Positions 42,801 through 55,130 of a stretch of 64,000 nt of DNA are shown piece after piece. A program made the translations under genes and the position numbers. Source of the stretch: Pelobates cultripes (Eukaryota > Chordata > Amphibia > Anura > Pelobatidae); the NCBI GenBank assembly GCA_933207985.1, contig OW240914.1, forward strand, positions 283,822,470-283,886,469. Direction: 5' to 3'. How positions within the stretch are numbered: the first letter of the stretch is position 1; each line of letters opens with the position of its first letter. The notes under the pieces were generated by a model, which was not told the origin of the DNA, made no database searches, and saw nothing but the letters and a program-made list of their open reading frames with translations.

Positions 42801-43700
42801 CTGTTAGTGCAAGTATGTTTAGGGAGTGTGAGATAAATAGGTCATGGATGGAAGTAGATTTAAAGGTGCTGCACACAGAGCGTGCATTCCAGAGGGCAGC
42901 TTTAAAAGAGGAATTATAGTGAGAATTACATGGAATGGGTATTAGGTTGTTGTGGTTTCTGGTGTTTGTACCAGGTGGCTGAGAAGAGGAGGGACCAGGG
43001 TTTGGAGAGACATCACCTGCTGCTAGGAGTAGTAGGATGGAAAGGAAGAGAAGGTGGGAGTAAGATTTAAATGTTGGGGATGAGAGCTTGTATTTAGGGT
43101 ATTTAGGAGGGGTTTGTGGAGAAAGGCTGGATAGATATGAATAAAGTGCGTGTGATGAATACTGAGATGAGGGGAGCAGAGAGGGAGCAATGAAGATGGT
43201 GTTAGCAGGAACAGGTAAGTAAAATGATATAGAGATTTTAATGATGAGGGAAGTGAGAGAGAAAGTGAAAAATAGAAGTGAGAACATTAGTAGGAGAGTA
43301 GGTGCTGTATTTTTAAGAGCTGTGGTTAGGAGGGTTAAGGGTTAAAGAGGTATTGAGTGAGTATAGCTTTTTTTGGGTGTGGAGGGCTTGGTGGACAGAG
43401 GCTAACATAATTGGTTCAGAGGAATGGTAGGTAATTTGAACTATCTATAAATGTAGTGATAACCATGGGGAGGGTGGGGTGTGGGGTAGGGTGGGTGGGA
43501 AGCGATCATCCAGAAATGCTACCTCTGCTTATGGCAAGTCCTGCAGGGTTGTGTGCTGGGAGTCCTGGGTGTAGCTGATTCAATATTGTATGGGGCCCAG
43601 GCTATAAAGGAGAGAATCTGGGGTTAGATAAAGCAGATTGTGGGTGGAGAATCATTGGGGTGTTAAAAACAAAAATCAAGGAAAAAACAGATGAAAGGGA
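39803..43700 (-). mobile_element. L2-clade LINE, nearly full length
   Basis: The minus-strand element ends at its 3' side in (ATT)n at 39806-39820, just after the conserved GCCATTTATATAGCGCC terminal region (read here on the plus strand). One long frame (40084-43287) encodes endonuclease and RT. The 5' border is uncertain; sequence up to about 43700 may be its leader. The intact frame suggests a young, possibly active copy. Confidence 0.88.
40084..43287 (-). CDS. L2 LINE polyprotein: endonuclease and reverse transcriptase
   Basis: An uninterrupted 1067-residue frame starting at ATG 43287-43285. Residues 75-100 are a hydrophobic stretch leading to GDVSPNPGP (NPGP at 96-99), a 2A-like ribosome-skipping sequence; such motifs are known at the N-terminus of L2/CR1-type LINEs, though the usual Glu is Ser here. 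An APE-type endonuclease spans about 125-345 (LTETWLS, YRPPGS, GDFN 272-275, SDHH 334-337). RT spans about 600-850 ([13 protein letters not shown] with Asp697, [17 protein letters not shown] 786-789). The C-terminus has [10 protein letters not shown] and [10 protein letters not shown]. The protein would nick target DNA and copy its own RNA in the nucleus. Confidence 0.93.
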   Translation of the reverse strand: MFSLLFFTFSLTSLIIKISISFYLPVPANTIFIAPSLLPSSQYSSHALYSYLSSLSPQTPPKYPKYKLSSPTFKSYSHLLFLSILLLLAAGDVSPNPGPSSSQPPGTNTRNHNNLIPIPCNSHYNSSFKAALWNARSVCSTFKSTSIHDLFISHSLNILALTETWLSPSDTATPASLSFGGLHFTHNPRQAEIKGGGVGFLLSPHCTFKTLSTPPSLSFPSFEIHSIRLFKPFSANIAVIYRPPGSPLLFLDHFAAWLPYFLSSNIPSLILGDFNIPVNPPLTPAASKLLSITSSLGLLQWANSPTHVAGNTLDLIFSSSCTISNICNTPFPLSDHHLLSFALNYPLTQQSQPNPPQLRRNLNSIDLKQLSADIDSQLLSIPSLSCPSLAISTYNTTLTSALNAAAPLKTCTSRRTRPQPWHNKSTRYLQSCSRCAERSWRKSRTQADFLHYRFMLLSYSAALALAKQSYFSSLISSCSRNPRRLFDTFNSLLRPAVATPQTNLTADSFACYFTDKIEQLRKQFSPPCRSLSQPHVNLAFPTLQTFYPATEQEVAALLHSSRPTTCPLDPVPSHLIRSLSPCLVPTLTHIFNCSLSSGTVPADLKHATVIPILKKPSLDPSSPSNYRPISLLPFSSKLLERIVFTRVSRFLNCNSLLDPLQSGFRPLHSTETALIKVTNDLISAKSKGHYSILILLDLSAAFDTVDHALLLQTLQSLGLCDSVLSWFSSYLSQRSFSVSFSKDTSSTRPVSVGVPQGSVLGPLLFSLYTASLGKLIASFGFHYHLYADDTQIYLSSPDLSPAVLQRVTACLSSISDWMSSRFLKLNLSKTELLVFPPPNTDPPLSLSLQVSDIHISPSLQARCLGVILDSGLTFESHIQFVAKSCRFQLKNIARIRPFLTQDATKELVHALVISRMDYCNPLLIGLPKSRIAPLQSVMNAAARLIFLSSRSSHTSPLCRSLHWLPVCYRSQFKVLTHTFKALNSSSPAYISSLIHKYAPPRTLRSARDHLLTAARTRTANSRLQDLSRAAPLLWNSLPTAIRLSPSLQSFKKGLKTHLFRKAYGLPE

Positions 43701-44517
43701 ATTTAAATTTAAGGATATGAGGGAATGGCAGAGATAAGATAGGTAAAAGTCATAAATAGGGAACATCATAAATTAATGAGGCATAGAGTGCAATATGAAC
43801 CAGCTATGTCTCATAAACGTTCCCAGAATCACTTATGTTTATGTAATCACTTTGTTTTGGCAGGTTATCTCAAATGGCTTCCACTATCCATATTTTTTAT
43901 TGATGGTTTCTATTAGAGCAGATTTTCTTAGATCAGTGATAGGCAATCTTTGGAACTACAGATGTTATGGACTACATCTCCCCTAATGCTTTGCCAGCAT
44001 TATGGCTGTAAATGTATCATGGGAGAGGTAGTCCACAACATCTGGAGTTCTGAAAGTAGCCTACCCCCGCTGTAGATCATTTCAGTACATATCATAATAA
44101 AAGATACAAATTGTGTATAATATTCCTAACAGCTAATTGACGTTATCCATTTAATATGTTATATCATGATTATAATATAGTACACCATAGAGTACTAGAC
44201 TCCTCAACTCTTTATCTTGTCTTCTTATTAGTTATTGCTAATGTGACCTGGCCTGCTACTCTATAACCAACAGATACATATGTCATGCATTATATCATTA
44301 CCATCTGATATAAACTAGTCGATGTGAGCTCATAATGTTATTTTGTCATTGTCACTTACTATTACTTGTCATAAATATGCCAATTTAGTGTGCATTTTAC
44401 AGTTCAGTTTTTAGTTCGCTACAATTTTTAGTGAGTTAACATCTTAGTATAAAAATACACACATTTCAGCAAGCACTCACATTTGAAGGAGCAAACCATT
44501 GCTCAATCTAGTTGGTA
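43701..44517. other. Unassigned sequence
   Basis: A short inverted pair (GGACTACATCTCCC at about 43971; GGGAGAGGTAGTCC at about 44021) suggests a small hairpin repeat at 43930-44060. The rest is AT-rich with nothing recognised. Confidence 0.45.
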
Positions 44518-44975
44518 CAGTGCCTTGCAAAAGTATTCACCCCCCTTGACTTTTTACCAATTTTGTTACATTAAAGCCTTAAATTCATTGTTTTATTAAT
44601 CTGAATTTTATGTGATGGATCAGAACACAATAGTCTAAGTTGGTAAAGTGAAATGAGAAAAATATATACATAAAACTATTTTTTAGAAATAGAAAACAGA
44701 AAATTGGCATGTGCGTATGTATTCACCCCCTTTGTTATGAAGCCCATAAAAAGCTCTGGTGCAACCAATTACCTTCAGAAGTCACATAATTAGTGAAATG
44801 ATGTCCACCTTTGTGCAATCTAAGTGTCACGTGATCTGTAATTACATATACACACTTTTTTTGAAAGGCCCCAGAGGCTGCAACACCTAAGCAAGAGGCA
44901 CCACTAACCAAACACTGCCATGAAGACCAAGGAACTCTCCAAACAAGTAAGGGACAATGTTGTTGAGAAGTACAA
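44518..44975 (+). mobile_element. Tc1 transposon, truncated (Tc1-2)
   Basis: CAGTGCCTTGCAAAAGTATT at 44518 is preceded by TA. The sequence matches the reverse complement of 8331 back to about 7885 (the other Tc1 copy), including the region encoding the transposase start, ending ACAATGTTGTTGAGAAGTAC. It breaks off at about 44975; no second end is present. Confidence 0.9.
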
Positions 44976-47260
44976 AAGAAGAGAAAACTAAGAAGATAAA
45001 AATCAAATGAATCAAATATGATAAGGAGTTAAAACAAAACTTAATCAATAGGCAATCAAATGTTTACATTAAAAAGGTAGAAGTACTCAAAAGGTTACAC
45101 TTTGGTTGATTATGTAATTTGTACTTATTCACTCTGTATAAAGCAAGGTCAACAGGAAAAAGAGATATCGAAAGAGGTATGACAACCACATTATGCATAC
45201 ATTTCAAAGAAATATATATTTTTCAGCTGGATTTAATTCCTTATTTTGGAGAAACACTTAAAAAGGAAATGTCACTTCCAGCAAAGTGACCGTTTTTAGT
45301 TCCCACTTCCCAGTAAATGCTATTTCAGCATCTACTGGGCTAAATAATTATGTAGATTTAAGTTGTTTTTTTTTTACTTGGGTCCGCTCCAGTTTGTTAC
45401 AGTGTCTCCACCATCCCATGATGATTGTGGAATGCACGTGTGTGCTTGGGCATCAAAAGGAGAAATTCCATACGTATGCATGTAACATGTGTACAGCATT
45501 GCGTAAGTTAAGTAATTTACAAAAATTGGATACCCCAATGAAAAATTTTTTTACGGTCATTAAAGACACCCTTAAAATAGCAGTAAAGTGTTTTCTGAAT
45601 TTATTGTACCGTAGTTGGTTTGTCAGTAATCTGTTACATATAAATATATTTTCCTAAAATATTGAACTTCGTGAACTATTTTTCAAGAGTATGCATTCAG
45701 TGCAATCCTTTAGGAAATTAGATGTTTATTTCAGACTCAGCATATAGTGTGGAAAAGTACATTCATTTTATGCTTTTCAAGAATCTAAACCTTCACAGTA
45801 ATTTACCACTAGAAGCATTGTAATGGGTTACTGATTTCCCTAATGCACATCATTAAGCACCAATGGAATTCAAGTGGCTGTAGAGAGACGTGGTATTTTT
45901 ATATTGTGCAATACATAAACTATTAACTCTGTGGAAATGGGGGCTTGCAGTCTGTAGGTTCTATTTTATATAACGTTGAAATAATTTTATGGGGGATGTT
46001 TATTGCTTTGATGTTGACCCTTATTTGCAATAAATTAATCTTGGATCTCTATTTTTCTGTAATTATGTTTTTATTTCTTTGAACTTGAAATGTGTGATTG
46101 ATGCAAATGGTCAATAAATGTCATTACATATTGATCAAATTGTAGAAAGAGAAAAGAGGGACTCCAGGGACAGAAAGATCTGACACTGAGGTCAAGTTGG
46201 ACTAGGTGGGTAACATGGGCATAACCCAATATAGGCAATATTGAAATTAGAAAGAAACAACAATTTGAGAAATGGTCCCAGATAATACATAGACTGGGGA
46301 TACCAGCTCTCAAAAGATTACCCACATAAGAAATATAAAGACCAACTCAATTGGGAAAAAAACTCGACTTTTTGTCTTTATTAACATTAATGGATATAAA
46401 CAAACTTAAAGTAAAAAAGACTTAACTTAAAGTGAGTAAAATATGAATGTGAAAAGGTGATAATAAAAAAGGGAAAACTAACTAATATAGATCCCTTTAA
46501 GTGCATACAAATGTGATCTTACAACTAATCATCAGAGGCTTGCATGTAAACAGTATCAAACCACTTCTCACAGTTACAATATTATTCTCCAAGTCAAAAG
46601 CGATAAAGTAGACAATTAAATAATGTCTCAGTGATCTGTGGGAGTCAGGGGAGAAATAGAATAGAACAGGAATTGTAACTGACCAACTATAAGAAAGTCA
46701 AACATTTTTCAATAAAAGTATTAGAGAGGGTAAGCGTTAGGGGATAGGGTAGAACCATTATAATAGAATCGAGGGCACCTGGGTCAAAATTACATATTAG
46801 AGGGTAAGATTTAAAAAGAAAAGAGGGTAAACACCTATATTGAATATATTTACCCCCACCTTATTAATCCAAAAATCTAACAAATAAGGTACTAAAAAAA
46901 TAATAAATAAATAAACTGTCCCTCTGATGTTCTTCAGATTATGCAAGGAAGTAACAACAGATTTCATTATTATGATCTCCACATAGGGAAAGGGTCAGCA
47001 ATAGCATACTAAATAAGATCCCTATTGCGATACCAGACAAGATTATGCACAAAGCCCTGAATAGATTGGTGCTGTAAAGCCAAAGACCTCCTCTATGTAT
47101 ACTGAAAACTGTCTGTTGATATCTTTACCTATCACGCTTTATCAATAGCATTATATAAGGAAATACAATATGAACGAAATAGATAGACATCCACTTGCCT
47201 CCTAACTCCCCCTATATCTATCTTGCTGCTTCGAGGCAGCCCCATGGGGGTAGACTAATT
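44976..47260. other. AT-rich unassigned sequence
   Basis: No gene or clear element end was found. The 46060-47260 part runs into the Penelope-like UTR region and may be another repeat. Confidence 0.45.
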
Positions 47261-47261
47261 C

Positions 47262-48430
47262 CTGTGTATCTATTTCAAGAGTGTGGACAGCTACATAGGT
47301 AACCCTATTAAAACAACGCACAGCGGTGGTGTCCTACGTGCCGTGCGTTTCGGCGCTACAATGTGCCTTTTTCAAGAGCAGCCGGTCGGACTGAGCTCCT
47401 TGGGTATTTACACACTAAAGCTCCACCCCTATACTGATGTCACACAGCCAATCAATTGCCGAGACGTCATAGGGGGCGTAAATAGCTGTTACAAATCCAA
47501 CATGCAGGCACTCCCCCATGATCCAATACACGGCGTGCCTGCCAGCTCAAATTAACCCTTGAATGTAGGGGATAATGTACATGTAGATTGGCGTAGTAGC
47601 TCATAGATGCAAGAGGACTAATTGAAAGAATATATAAAAAAGACATGATGTTCGTTAGAAATCTCTGGAATAACCAGTACCACTAATCTCTTACCAATTT
47701 CAAATTTCTAATGGACTGTGAATAGATATATAGAATAAAATATTCAACAATTTATTTAAAGTATCCAGAGATTTAACATAAAAATACCATTATTCATGAG
47801 TTGACAGTTTTCAGAGTACAATTATGATTATTGAAATCTAAAGATATAAATCAACCGGGGCATATTTGTCCGATAAAGGGGGAGAAGGAGAATCCTTTAT
47901 TAAGTCCATTTGGACTTAAGGTTTTTAATCTATATATCCAGAAGCATTCTCGTTGCCTTAAAAATGTGTCATAATCACCTCACCTTTGGTTTCTTTTAAC
48001 CAGCTACTGACCACAGAAACTTAGGCCCCTAGAGTCTCCTGCATGGCATTCCCTAAGGTGTCTTGAGATGGGATTTCTTGGGGACCTAATATGTTAATTT
48101 ATTGATTGTTTAAAAGGGGGAAAGGTTTTTCCAACATATTTCAAGTAGCATTGTCAGGTTAGTAGATATACCATGCCTGCCGTGTTGCAGTTAAAGAAAG
48201 ATGTGATCTTAAATTAATTATTTTCTTCTTTGTCTGTTACACTTTTGGAGTCCCTTTTTATAAATTTACATGCAACACACCTTCCACATCCAAACGTGCC
48301 AACCAAGGGGCTCTTGAGCCATGTTGTTAAAGGTGTCTGTTTCAGTTGGAGGTTTGTAACTAGAAAGTCACAAAAGGTTTCTACCCTGGCGTGCTGTGAT
48401 ACTTACATTAGGAGCAAGCACCTCCTTTAG
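47262..48430 (-). mobile_element. Penelope-like element relic (Neptune type?)
   Basis: The minus strand at 48430-48230 reads PPTETD, then GTFGCGRCVACKFI, the cysteine-containing linker before the endonuclease of Penelope-like elements. The minus strand at 47965-47851 reads FLRQRECFWIYRLKTLSPNG and ends FSFSPFIGQICPG-stop, the C-terminal end of a GIY-YIG endonuclease. The middle is too decayed to read. Downstream sequence to 47262 is UTR-like and has a hammerhead-like motif at 47341-47377. Confidence 0.7.
47851..48430 (-). pseudogene. Penelope-like GIY-YIG endonuclease, decayed
   Basis: Two readable islands of one protein (linker with CGRCVAC, and the C-terminus with CFWIYRLKTL) flank about 250 bases with many lesions. 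In intact relatives this domain nicks target DNA. No catalytic GIY or YIG motif can be read here. Confidence 0.65.
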
Positions 48431-49869
48431 GTGTCTGTCACTTGTAACTATTGCCCAGAATCATTGTAGTGATTTTTTCACACTCTCCCATAATGCATCA
48501 TAGGTGGCTATCATTCTGATGATCTTCCTGGGTTTATTCGATACATGTATGGATTCAGTATCATTTAACAGAACCTTCCGGTCGGCCTCCAAAGTTGTAC
48601 AAATATACAAACAGTATAGTTCAAGAATATATACCAATGAGGGCACCACAATCACAAAACATGCGTATATTTACCATACATATTTCATGATGATCATATA
48701 AAGAAAAGGATAAAAAACATACATAGTGAAGTATTTAATGGCATATAATACCAAATGAAAATAAAAATACACACTCACAAAGAAGATGGCGCAAAGAGAC
48801 ATATCTAATTGTGCAAAAACACTTGTCAACCCCTCCTGGGTTAAGTCCCCTTTAAATGCAGGTCCAATATCGATGCCTTCTAAAGGTGAGTACTCTTCTT
48901 CCAAATTTGTATGTAGGAAGATCAACCAGGCAAAGATAAGTATAGAGTCCTTGGTTTCCTGCCAAAATATACTTACAGAAACGGAGCCTAGGGCTTAAGC
49001 AGAAGGCACCAATCTGGCATCCTGCTAAATGCACTGGGCATTCTAAACCCAGCTCTGTTCCTGAGGGAATGGCTAGGAATTCAATTTGGGCTTGTTTAAA
49101 AACCCCACAACAATAGGGGCACAGGGAGCTGGGAAAGTGAAGAGAATTTCCATCACAATAATAATTTATTTTCTAGAATTACAAAGTTAATCCCTAAACT
49201 TGCAGTGGTTTTCTGTACTTGTTTTCACTATATAAAAATTGCATTATTTTCCCTTTCCTCCTTCAGTACCATACATTTTTTTTTCAAAACTTTAAATAAA
49301 TAATTTAATTCTGAAACAAATTAATTGAATTCGGTGATGCTAATTTAAAATAGTTTTAATCATAATATTGCTTGATTATCTACTAGAGTCCCTTCTCCAT
49401 CCATATATTTCTTGACAAAGAAAATCAGTCAAACTCACAACCAACAGACTTCGCTGTTTACATGACAAGTCTGTCTCCATAAATGTCTCAAGCAGGAGCT
49501 TTAATAAGGTAATATAAGTAATCATTGAAAAGTTTCCCTTTTCACAGTTGGCTAACCAAACATCAATATCAAGTCCTTATATTAAAAAAAAGCATTGTCA
49601 CTTTTGTAACAACCAGTGTCTGTGTTTATACATCTGCTGGCCTAAAGTAGGATTAGTCTTAAATTAATTAACCAGGCAGTTAATTAACTGGGCCTTTTTC
49701 CAATTTGATATAAATGGAGTATTAAAATGTAAATATTAAAACTGAAAAAAAGATTTTCTCACCAAGTTGCATTTAATTGTATTTTTAACTTTCTTTAATA
49801 CTCCATTCACATATACGTGCTAATTGCATCCTACATGAAAACTTTGAGTGATTGTAAGTTGGTGGGATG
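48431..49869. other. AT-rich unassigned sequence
   Basis: Short open frames only; no element ends or motifs identified. Confidence 0.5.
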
Positions 49870-50699
49870 CGTACAGTCAGGGGAGGGCTGGCAGCCTTAG
49901 GCCTGGGGGGCAAAACCAGTCAAGTGGCCCATTGCACCACCAAATCAGTTCACCATCCATGCCCACCTTTTCCTGGTTTTATAACGGATATTGATGTTAT
50001 GCTAATCAGTAGCTCTTTGCCATACCCGCTCCTTCACGGCTCCAGGCACTGCTTGTTGTGAGTGTGAGCCACTGTAAATTAGGGGCAGAGGGCACTTGCA
50101 CTGCAGTAAAGATGGGGCTGGACAGGAGGAGAGTGCAGTGCAATCAGTGCACTTCCCTCCTGTGGGTCACCAGTAGACTGGTGCACCTGCCCAGGATCAG
50201 TGCCAGTGCAGGGATTTTTGCCGCCCTAGACAAAATAAAAATTTGCTGCCCCCCCATGTGACATCACAATGCCCCACCCATATGAACTAACGCCAGTGCT
50301 GCACACAGTGTGTGTTTACATTAAAAAGCCTACAGGGACCAGCTATAGACACCAGAACCACTTCATTAAGCTATAGTGTCCCTTTAATGTGAGGTACATT
50401 ATAGATTAGTGTCACTAATAATATACTAGATTGCCTACTTACAAGCAGATGAGGATGATGATGGGCTGCAGTTTGGCTCCACTGGTCTGGTGTAGAACAG
50501 GATCTCTGGAGGCTGTTTGCAGCTGTGGTCACAAAATTCAATGTTCTGGGAGAATTGGAAGCAGCTCCATTTTTTGGGGCCCCTTACACAGCTCAAGGTC
50601 TGGGCCCCAGGGCCTGACGGTGAGTATGCCCATAAGGCCCACTCATAAGTTCCACCCACCCATGAGTTCGCTCACAGGGAGTGGAGTGTGTAGGGGATG

Positions 50700-51175
50700 T
50701 GTTATGTGTTATTGTAGAGGATCTAATATGTGTGCTTATGGTATGTAGTGTATAGGGTTACCAGTTTGTGCAGGTGATGTAGTGTGTTTGTGTGTAGTGG
50801 AAGCAGTGTGTATTTGTGTATAAGGGATGTATTATGTGTTTCTGGTTGTGTGTAAGGGATGCATTGTGTGAATCTGTGTTTGTATGCATAAGGGTTGCAA
50901 GGTGTGTGTCTGTATGTGTGTGCATTGAGTGTAAGAGATGCATTGTGTTTCTGTGTGTATGTAAGAAAAGAAGTGTGTGTGTTTGCATGTGTGTGTACGG
51001 GTTTGCATTGTCTGTTTCTGTGTATGTGTGCCAAGGATGCATTGTCTTTGTGTGTAAGGGTTGCATTGTGTGTGTGTGTGTAATGGATGCATTGTGTGTT
51101 TCTCTGTGTGTAAGGGAAGCATGTTGTGTTTCTGTGTATGTATAGGGATGCATTGTGTGTGTGTGTGCGCGCGTA
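50700..51175. repeat. GT-rich minisatellite (TGTGTAAGGGATGCATTGTG)
   Basis: Imperfect units near TGTGTAAGGGATGCATTGTG, about 18-40 bases apart. The unit core AGGGATGCA is also present, on one strand or the other, in the CA-rich tracts of hAT-1 (3910-3950) and hAT-2 (13550). Confidence 0.9.
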
Positions 51176-51481
51176 GTGTGAAAGAGCTCCCTGTCTTGGC
51201 CCCTGTCCTATAGAGCTGCCCCTTCTGTCCCACGTAGGCTCTCCCCTGCACCTTAGTGGATTCTCCTCTCCCCCACCCTCCTCTAGCGGTCTCTTCTCAC
51301 ACTCCCCCCCCCTCCACCCTCCCTGTGTTCTTCTCACTCCTCCCTCTATGTGTTCTCCTCACACCCCCTGTGTTCGTCTTACCCCCCCTCCTCCCTGTGT
51401 TCTTCATACTTCCCCCCTTGGTCGTCTTACTCCCCCACCTGCTCTTCTTACCCCCCTTCTTCTTATTGCTCCCCCTTCTTC

Positions 51482-51581
51482 NNNNNNNNNNNNNNNNNNN
51501 NNNNNNNNNNNNNNNNNNNNNNNNNNNNNNNNNNNNNNNNNNNNNNNNNNNNNNNNNNNNNNNNNNNNNNNNNNNNNNNNN
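51482..51581. other. Assembly gap, 100 Ns
   Basis: Exactly 100 N, the usual placeholder for a gap of unknown size. It ends directly at the outer base of a 32-bp hairpin (51582). Reading frames spanning it are meaningless. Confidence 0.99.
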
Positions 51582-51655
51582 CAGTCCGGTCGGTAACAGG
51601 AAACAGAAACTCCGCGCGGAAAAGGAGTTTCTGTTTCCTGTAACCGGCCGGACTG
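51582..51655. repeat. 32-bp-arm hairpin at gap edge
   Basis: Arms 51582-51613 and 51624-51655 are inverted copies with two mismatches and a 10-base loop GCGCGGAAAA. Confidence 0.92.
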
Positions 51656-51774
51656 ACAGGAAGTGCACACTGAGTGTGCACCCTCCTATCACTCCGGCCG
51701 GCTGGCCGGCCACCGCTGACCGGAGTGCAGCTCGGCCACGCTACAGGGGAGGGGAGGGGAGGGGAGGGGAGAAG

Positions 51775-51819
51775 CTGCAGCCGCCTGAGGCTCTTAACAG
51801 AGCGCTCAGGCGGCTGCAG
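51775..51819. repeat. 15-bp-arm hairpin in hAT-3
   Basis: CTGCAGCCGCCTGAG (51775-51789) is perfectly inverted at 51805-51819; the inner GCTCT/AGAGC extends the stem. It follows a GGGGA repeat (51745-51771). Confidence 0.92.
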
Positions 51820-51922
51820 TATTTAAAGGGCCGGCCCGCTGCGGCCGGCCTTACAGGAATTTAGGGCGGCCTGGGGGCAATTGCCTCCCTGCCCCCCGGC
51901 CCAGCCCGCCCCTGCGTACAGT

Positions 51923-53640
51923 GTTTTAAATCAAAAACAAAAACAACCTTTTTTGTGTGTGTGCACGAATGTGTGGATTTTCACCTCCAGTTACTATAAG
52001 GGCCCCTGTGTTTTCAGTCACATAACATTTTTGAATGAATTATGGTTTGACAGCCATTAATTAATAATGTTTATAATTACATTGTTCCTCTGAACAATTC
52101 ATTCTCTGATCTGCAGTTCTTATAAATAATTACTAAGTAATTGCAATTTGATTCTCAACCAGTCCATGCCAATTTGTGCCAGCAGTTTAATCCCAATTGT
52201 TGGCTCTGGTGATGTTTATAGTGAAGCATACGTCAAGAGAGGCATACCAGAAAATCAGTGCCAACTCGGAGTTAACCATTTTTTTCTAGTGGTGCGAACA
52301 ATGACCTATAATGATGGGATTTTGTTGACCCTAAAAGACATGCTAAAAACAGTTGCTTGAAATTCACGTTCTATAAGTAGACTATGTCTACCTGCATAAT
52401 TGCACACCTGTCTAGGAGCACACACAGAAATCCTTAGTACATTTTACGTATTAATTTAGCAATAACTACAGCTTGGAACTTTAAAACATAGCTGGATTAA
52501 GGTGTGTGAGTTCTAGACACTGAGAGGCATGGAATGACGTGATCAGGCGCTGCATTTTTATCGGAACTCCAAGGGCATTCAAAAGACTTTTGATGGAATT
52601 GTTTCTACTATGCACAGTACAAGATGACTGTTTCCTATACATATTTTGTTTTATTTGTAAATGGTCACTTATCTACTAAATGTCAGATTTTTTTTCCCCG
52701 ATGTTACGGTTAACTTGGGATGACCTTCTATTATATAACTGCAGGTAAACCTGTTCACGCAGATCTGGTTTAATTTGTAAAACATGCTAGTTAATTGTAA
52801 TTTGAATTCAAAGTCAAAGAATGTCATTGAAAAAAACCCACAACCTCAGTATGGACTGTGCTGTAGCTGTTCCTTTACATATGAATTTATAGAGGAAGGT
52901 AATGAGTTGCAGGACATGCTCTTGCAAGAATATATATATAGTTTAATCACTAATAGTCTTTTATGCTGGCTTTGGTCTGGTTGACACTAACTGTAAAACT
53001 GAGGTAAAATGTCCTGCTGAAGGTTTTGCTCACAGAAACATGTGTTGTAGTGTAGGGATGGTCCAAACTCCCATGTCCAGAGGAGAATTAAATGTCTAAA
53101 ATAAAATATCCACTAACAAGTATATTATTATCAATGCTTTCAAAGAAATGCTAGATGTTATATTTAAAAGCAGATCATAATGATATCATAATTGAGGGCA
53201 TATTTATAGAAAATGTTATCATACCAGATGTCCAAATGTTCCTATTGCACATTAGCCAGGTTTGGAAACATTTATTTTACCTCTGCAATCTGAAACAATA
53301 GAATGATTTATAGTATATTGGATAAATTACGTCAGATGGTGTGTAATGGCATGTAGAATCATATTTGGCATTTGAGACTGAATCTGTAAAATTAATTAAA
53401 TACAATATGGTGAATGGTGTGAAATGGTATATGGAATGCATGATGCATTAGGGACTAATATTTGGCAAAAGGGTCAAATATTTATTTATAAAATATTATA
53501 TCAGGAAGAATACATTGGGATTTCTCTTGTTTTCAAGTATGTTCAGTATGGCATAAGGTGTCAAATGGGGTAAAATGTTGACGATCGGATTCAGTTACAT
53601 ATGAAATAAAATCACGCATGTGGACTATTTCAGTCTTTCT
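51923..53640. other. AT-rich unassigned sequence
   Basis: No long open frames, repeats or element ends recognised. Confidence 0.5.
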
Positions 53641-55130
53641 GTCCCCGTTTGAGACTGCCTGTCTCTGTACGTGAGGGGAGGGGGAGGGGGAGGTGGGGAG
53701 AAGAGTGTGTAACAGTGTGTAACTGTTCTTGTTCCTGTCAGTCTGTATTGGGCAGGGTGTCTATTGGGTGGGGTGCCAGTCTGTACTGGGCACTGTGTAT
53801 TGGGTTGTGTGTGTCTGGCGGTATGTATTGTGCTGTGTGTGTATATGTCGGTGTGCTTGTGTTTGGAATATGTATATTCTATGCACATACATGTGTCTAA
53901 GCCCCACATGAAGCCTCCCCATGAATACTACAAATAGCCCACAAACAGAGGCAGTTTTACAGACAGCCCTCCACAAACAATGGATTGTCCACATCCACAC
54001 ACAAACTCATATATTGTTACATCATGCCTTGTTCTGCGGATCAGTCTGGTGATGGCTTCTGATATCCAGTACTCTTTTTACATTTCTTGTTTAGTTTTTC
54101 TTGTTTTTTTCTGGTTTTCTATTCTATGTCTGGTTTTCTTTATGCTGGGTTTTTCTGGGTTCATTCCTGTAATCCGTCCCTGGAATTCCCAGTGTCCAGG
54201 TTTCCTTTAAATGTTTGTTTTATGTTGCCACACCCGTTTGTTTTCCATCATTCCTTTTGTTTCAGTGTTCCTGCAGGCAGCTGCTCAAGCCTTCTGCCCT
54301 TTCTTGCAGGTAAGTGCTATATATGTGTTTCTTATGGTTCTTTTACATTAGGCAGAGTAGGACCAGCCAGATATGGGGTACATTGGCATTGTTGGCAGGC
54401 TTATGCAATGTATGATCATATAATGTAACTAAATCCGCCATGATTTTCATATATAGTACTTAGTTATTTCTCCTCTTGTTTTGCCATTCATAGTTTGTCT
54501 TGTTTTAGTTTGTATTCCCAGTCCATGTACAGTCCTGTCCAGTCCTGCCCATGTTATGTCAATGTTTCCCTTATGTATTGTGGACATGTTCTGGGTTTAG
54601 CTTCCTATCCTTCTCTGGTTCTGGGTTCTACTATTTGTCTTGTTTTCGTGTTTGGTGACTAGCCTTGCCTTGTTTCTGTACTGGATACATGTCTGCTGCA
54701 GAGCCCCCTCCAGTTCCTGGGAGGTCTGCATATCAAGCTCCTAGTTCCTGGGAGGTCTGCATATCAAGCTCCTAGTTCCTGGGATCCGCTGTAGCTGCAT
54801 CAGGGTTCTGGTAAGTGGCCACGCAAACGCTGGTGCTCAACGCCAGAAGACGTGTGGTTACCATTCACCAGGCCCTGATAGTCCAACTTCTCATCAGGCA
54901 CTCAGGGGTCCTGGTTTCCATACCGTCACCCGTGACATATATGCAGCCCTACACTCAACATCACACACAATCCAACATGTACACACAAAAACAACACATA
55001 CAGCCCACACACAAGCAACGCCTCATAAACAGCCTAAATACATAAAACTCACAATACCACAAACTGCTCATGCACATAAACAATAACACACAGACCACAC
55101 ACACACACACACACACATACATACATACAA
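53641..55130. other. Unassigned repeat-like region, GT- and CA-rich tracts
   Basis: A GT-rich tract (53700-53900), a CT-rich region, a 31-bp tandem repeat at 54712-54786 (AGTTCCTGGGAGGTCTGCAT and following bases, about 2.4 copies) and a CA/CATA microsatellite (55089-55128). The composition of 54000-54950 could fit an LTR fragment, but no LTR ends or coding motifs were found. Confidence 0.4.

Larger units (their letters stand above)
49878..51914. mobile_element. Non-autonomous hAT-type transposon (hAT-3)
   Basis: The ends are CAGGGGAGGGCTGG (49878) and, inverted, CAGGGGCGGGCTGG (51914). A perfect 8-bp duplication CGTACAGT lies at 49870-49877 and 51915-51922. The interior holds a TTAA-MITE end (about 50310-50386), a GT-rich minisatellite (50700-51170), a C/T-rich stretch, the assembly gap and two large hairpins. 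No transposase. Confidence 0.88.

Noticed and set aside
51256..51864. Open frames crossing the N run
   Set aside because: They depend on unknown bases.
54290..54320. Host exon ending TTCTTGCAGGTAAGTG
   Set aside because: Acceptor- and donor-like bases overlap with no open exon between them; nothing coding nearby.
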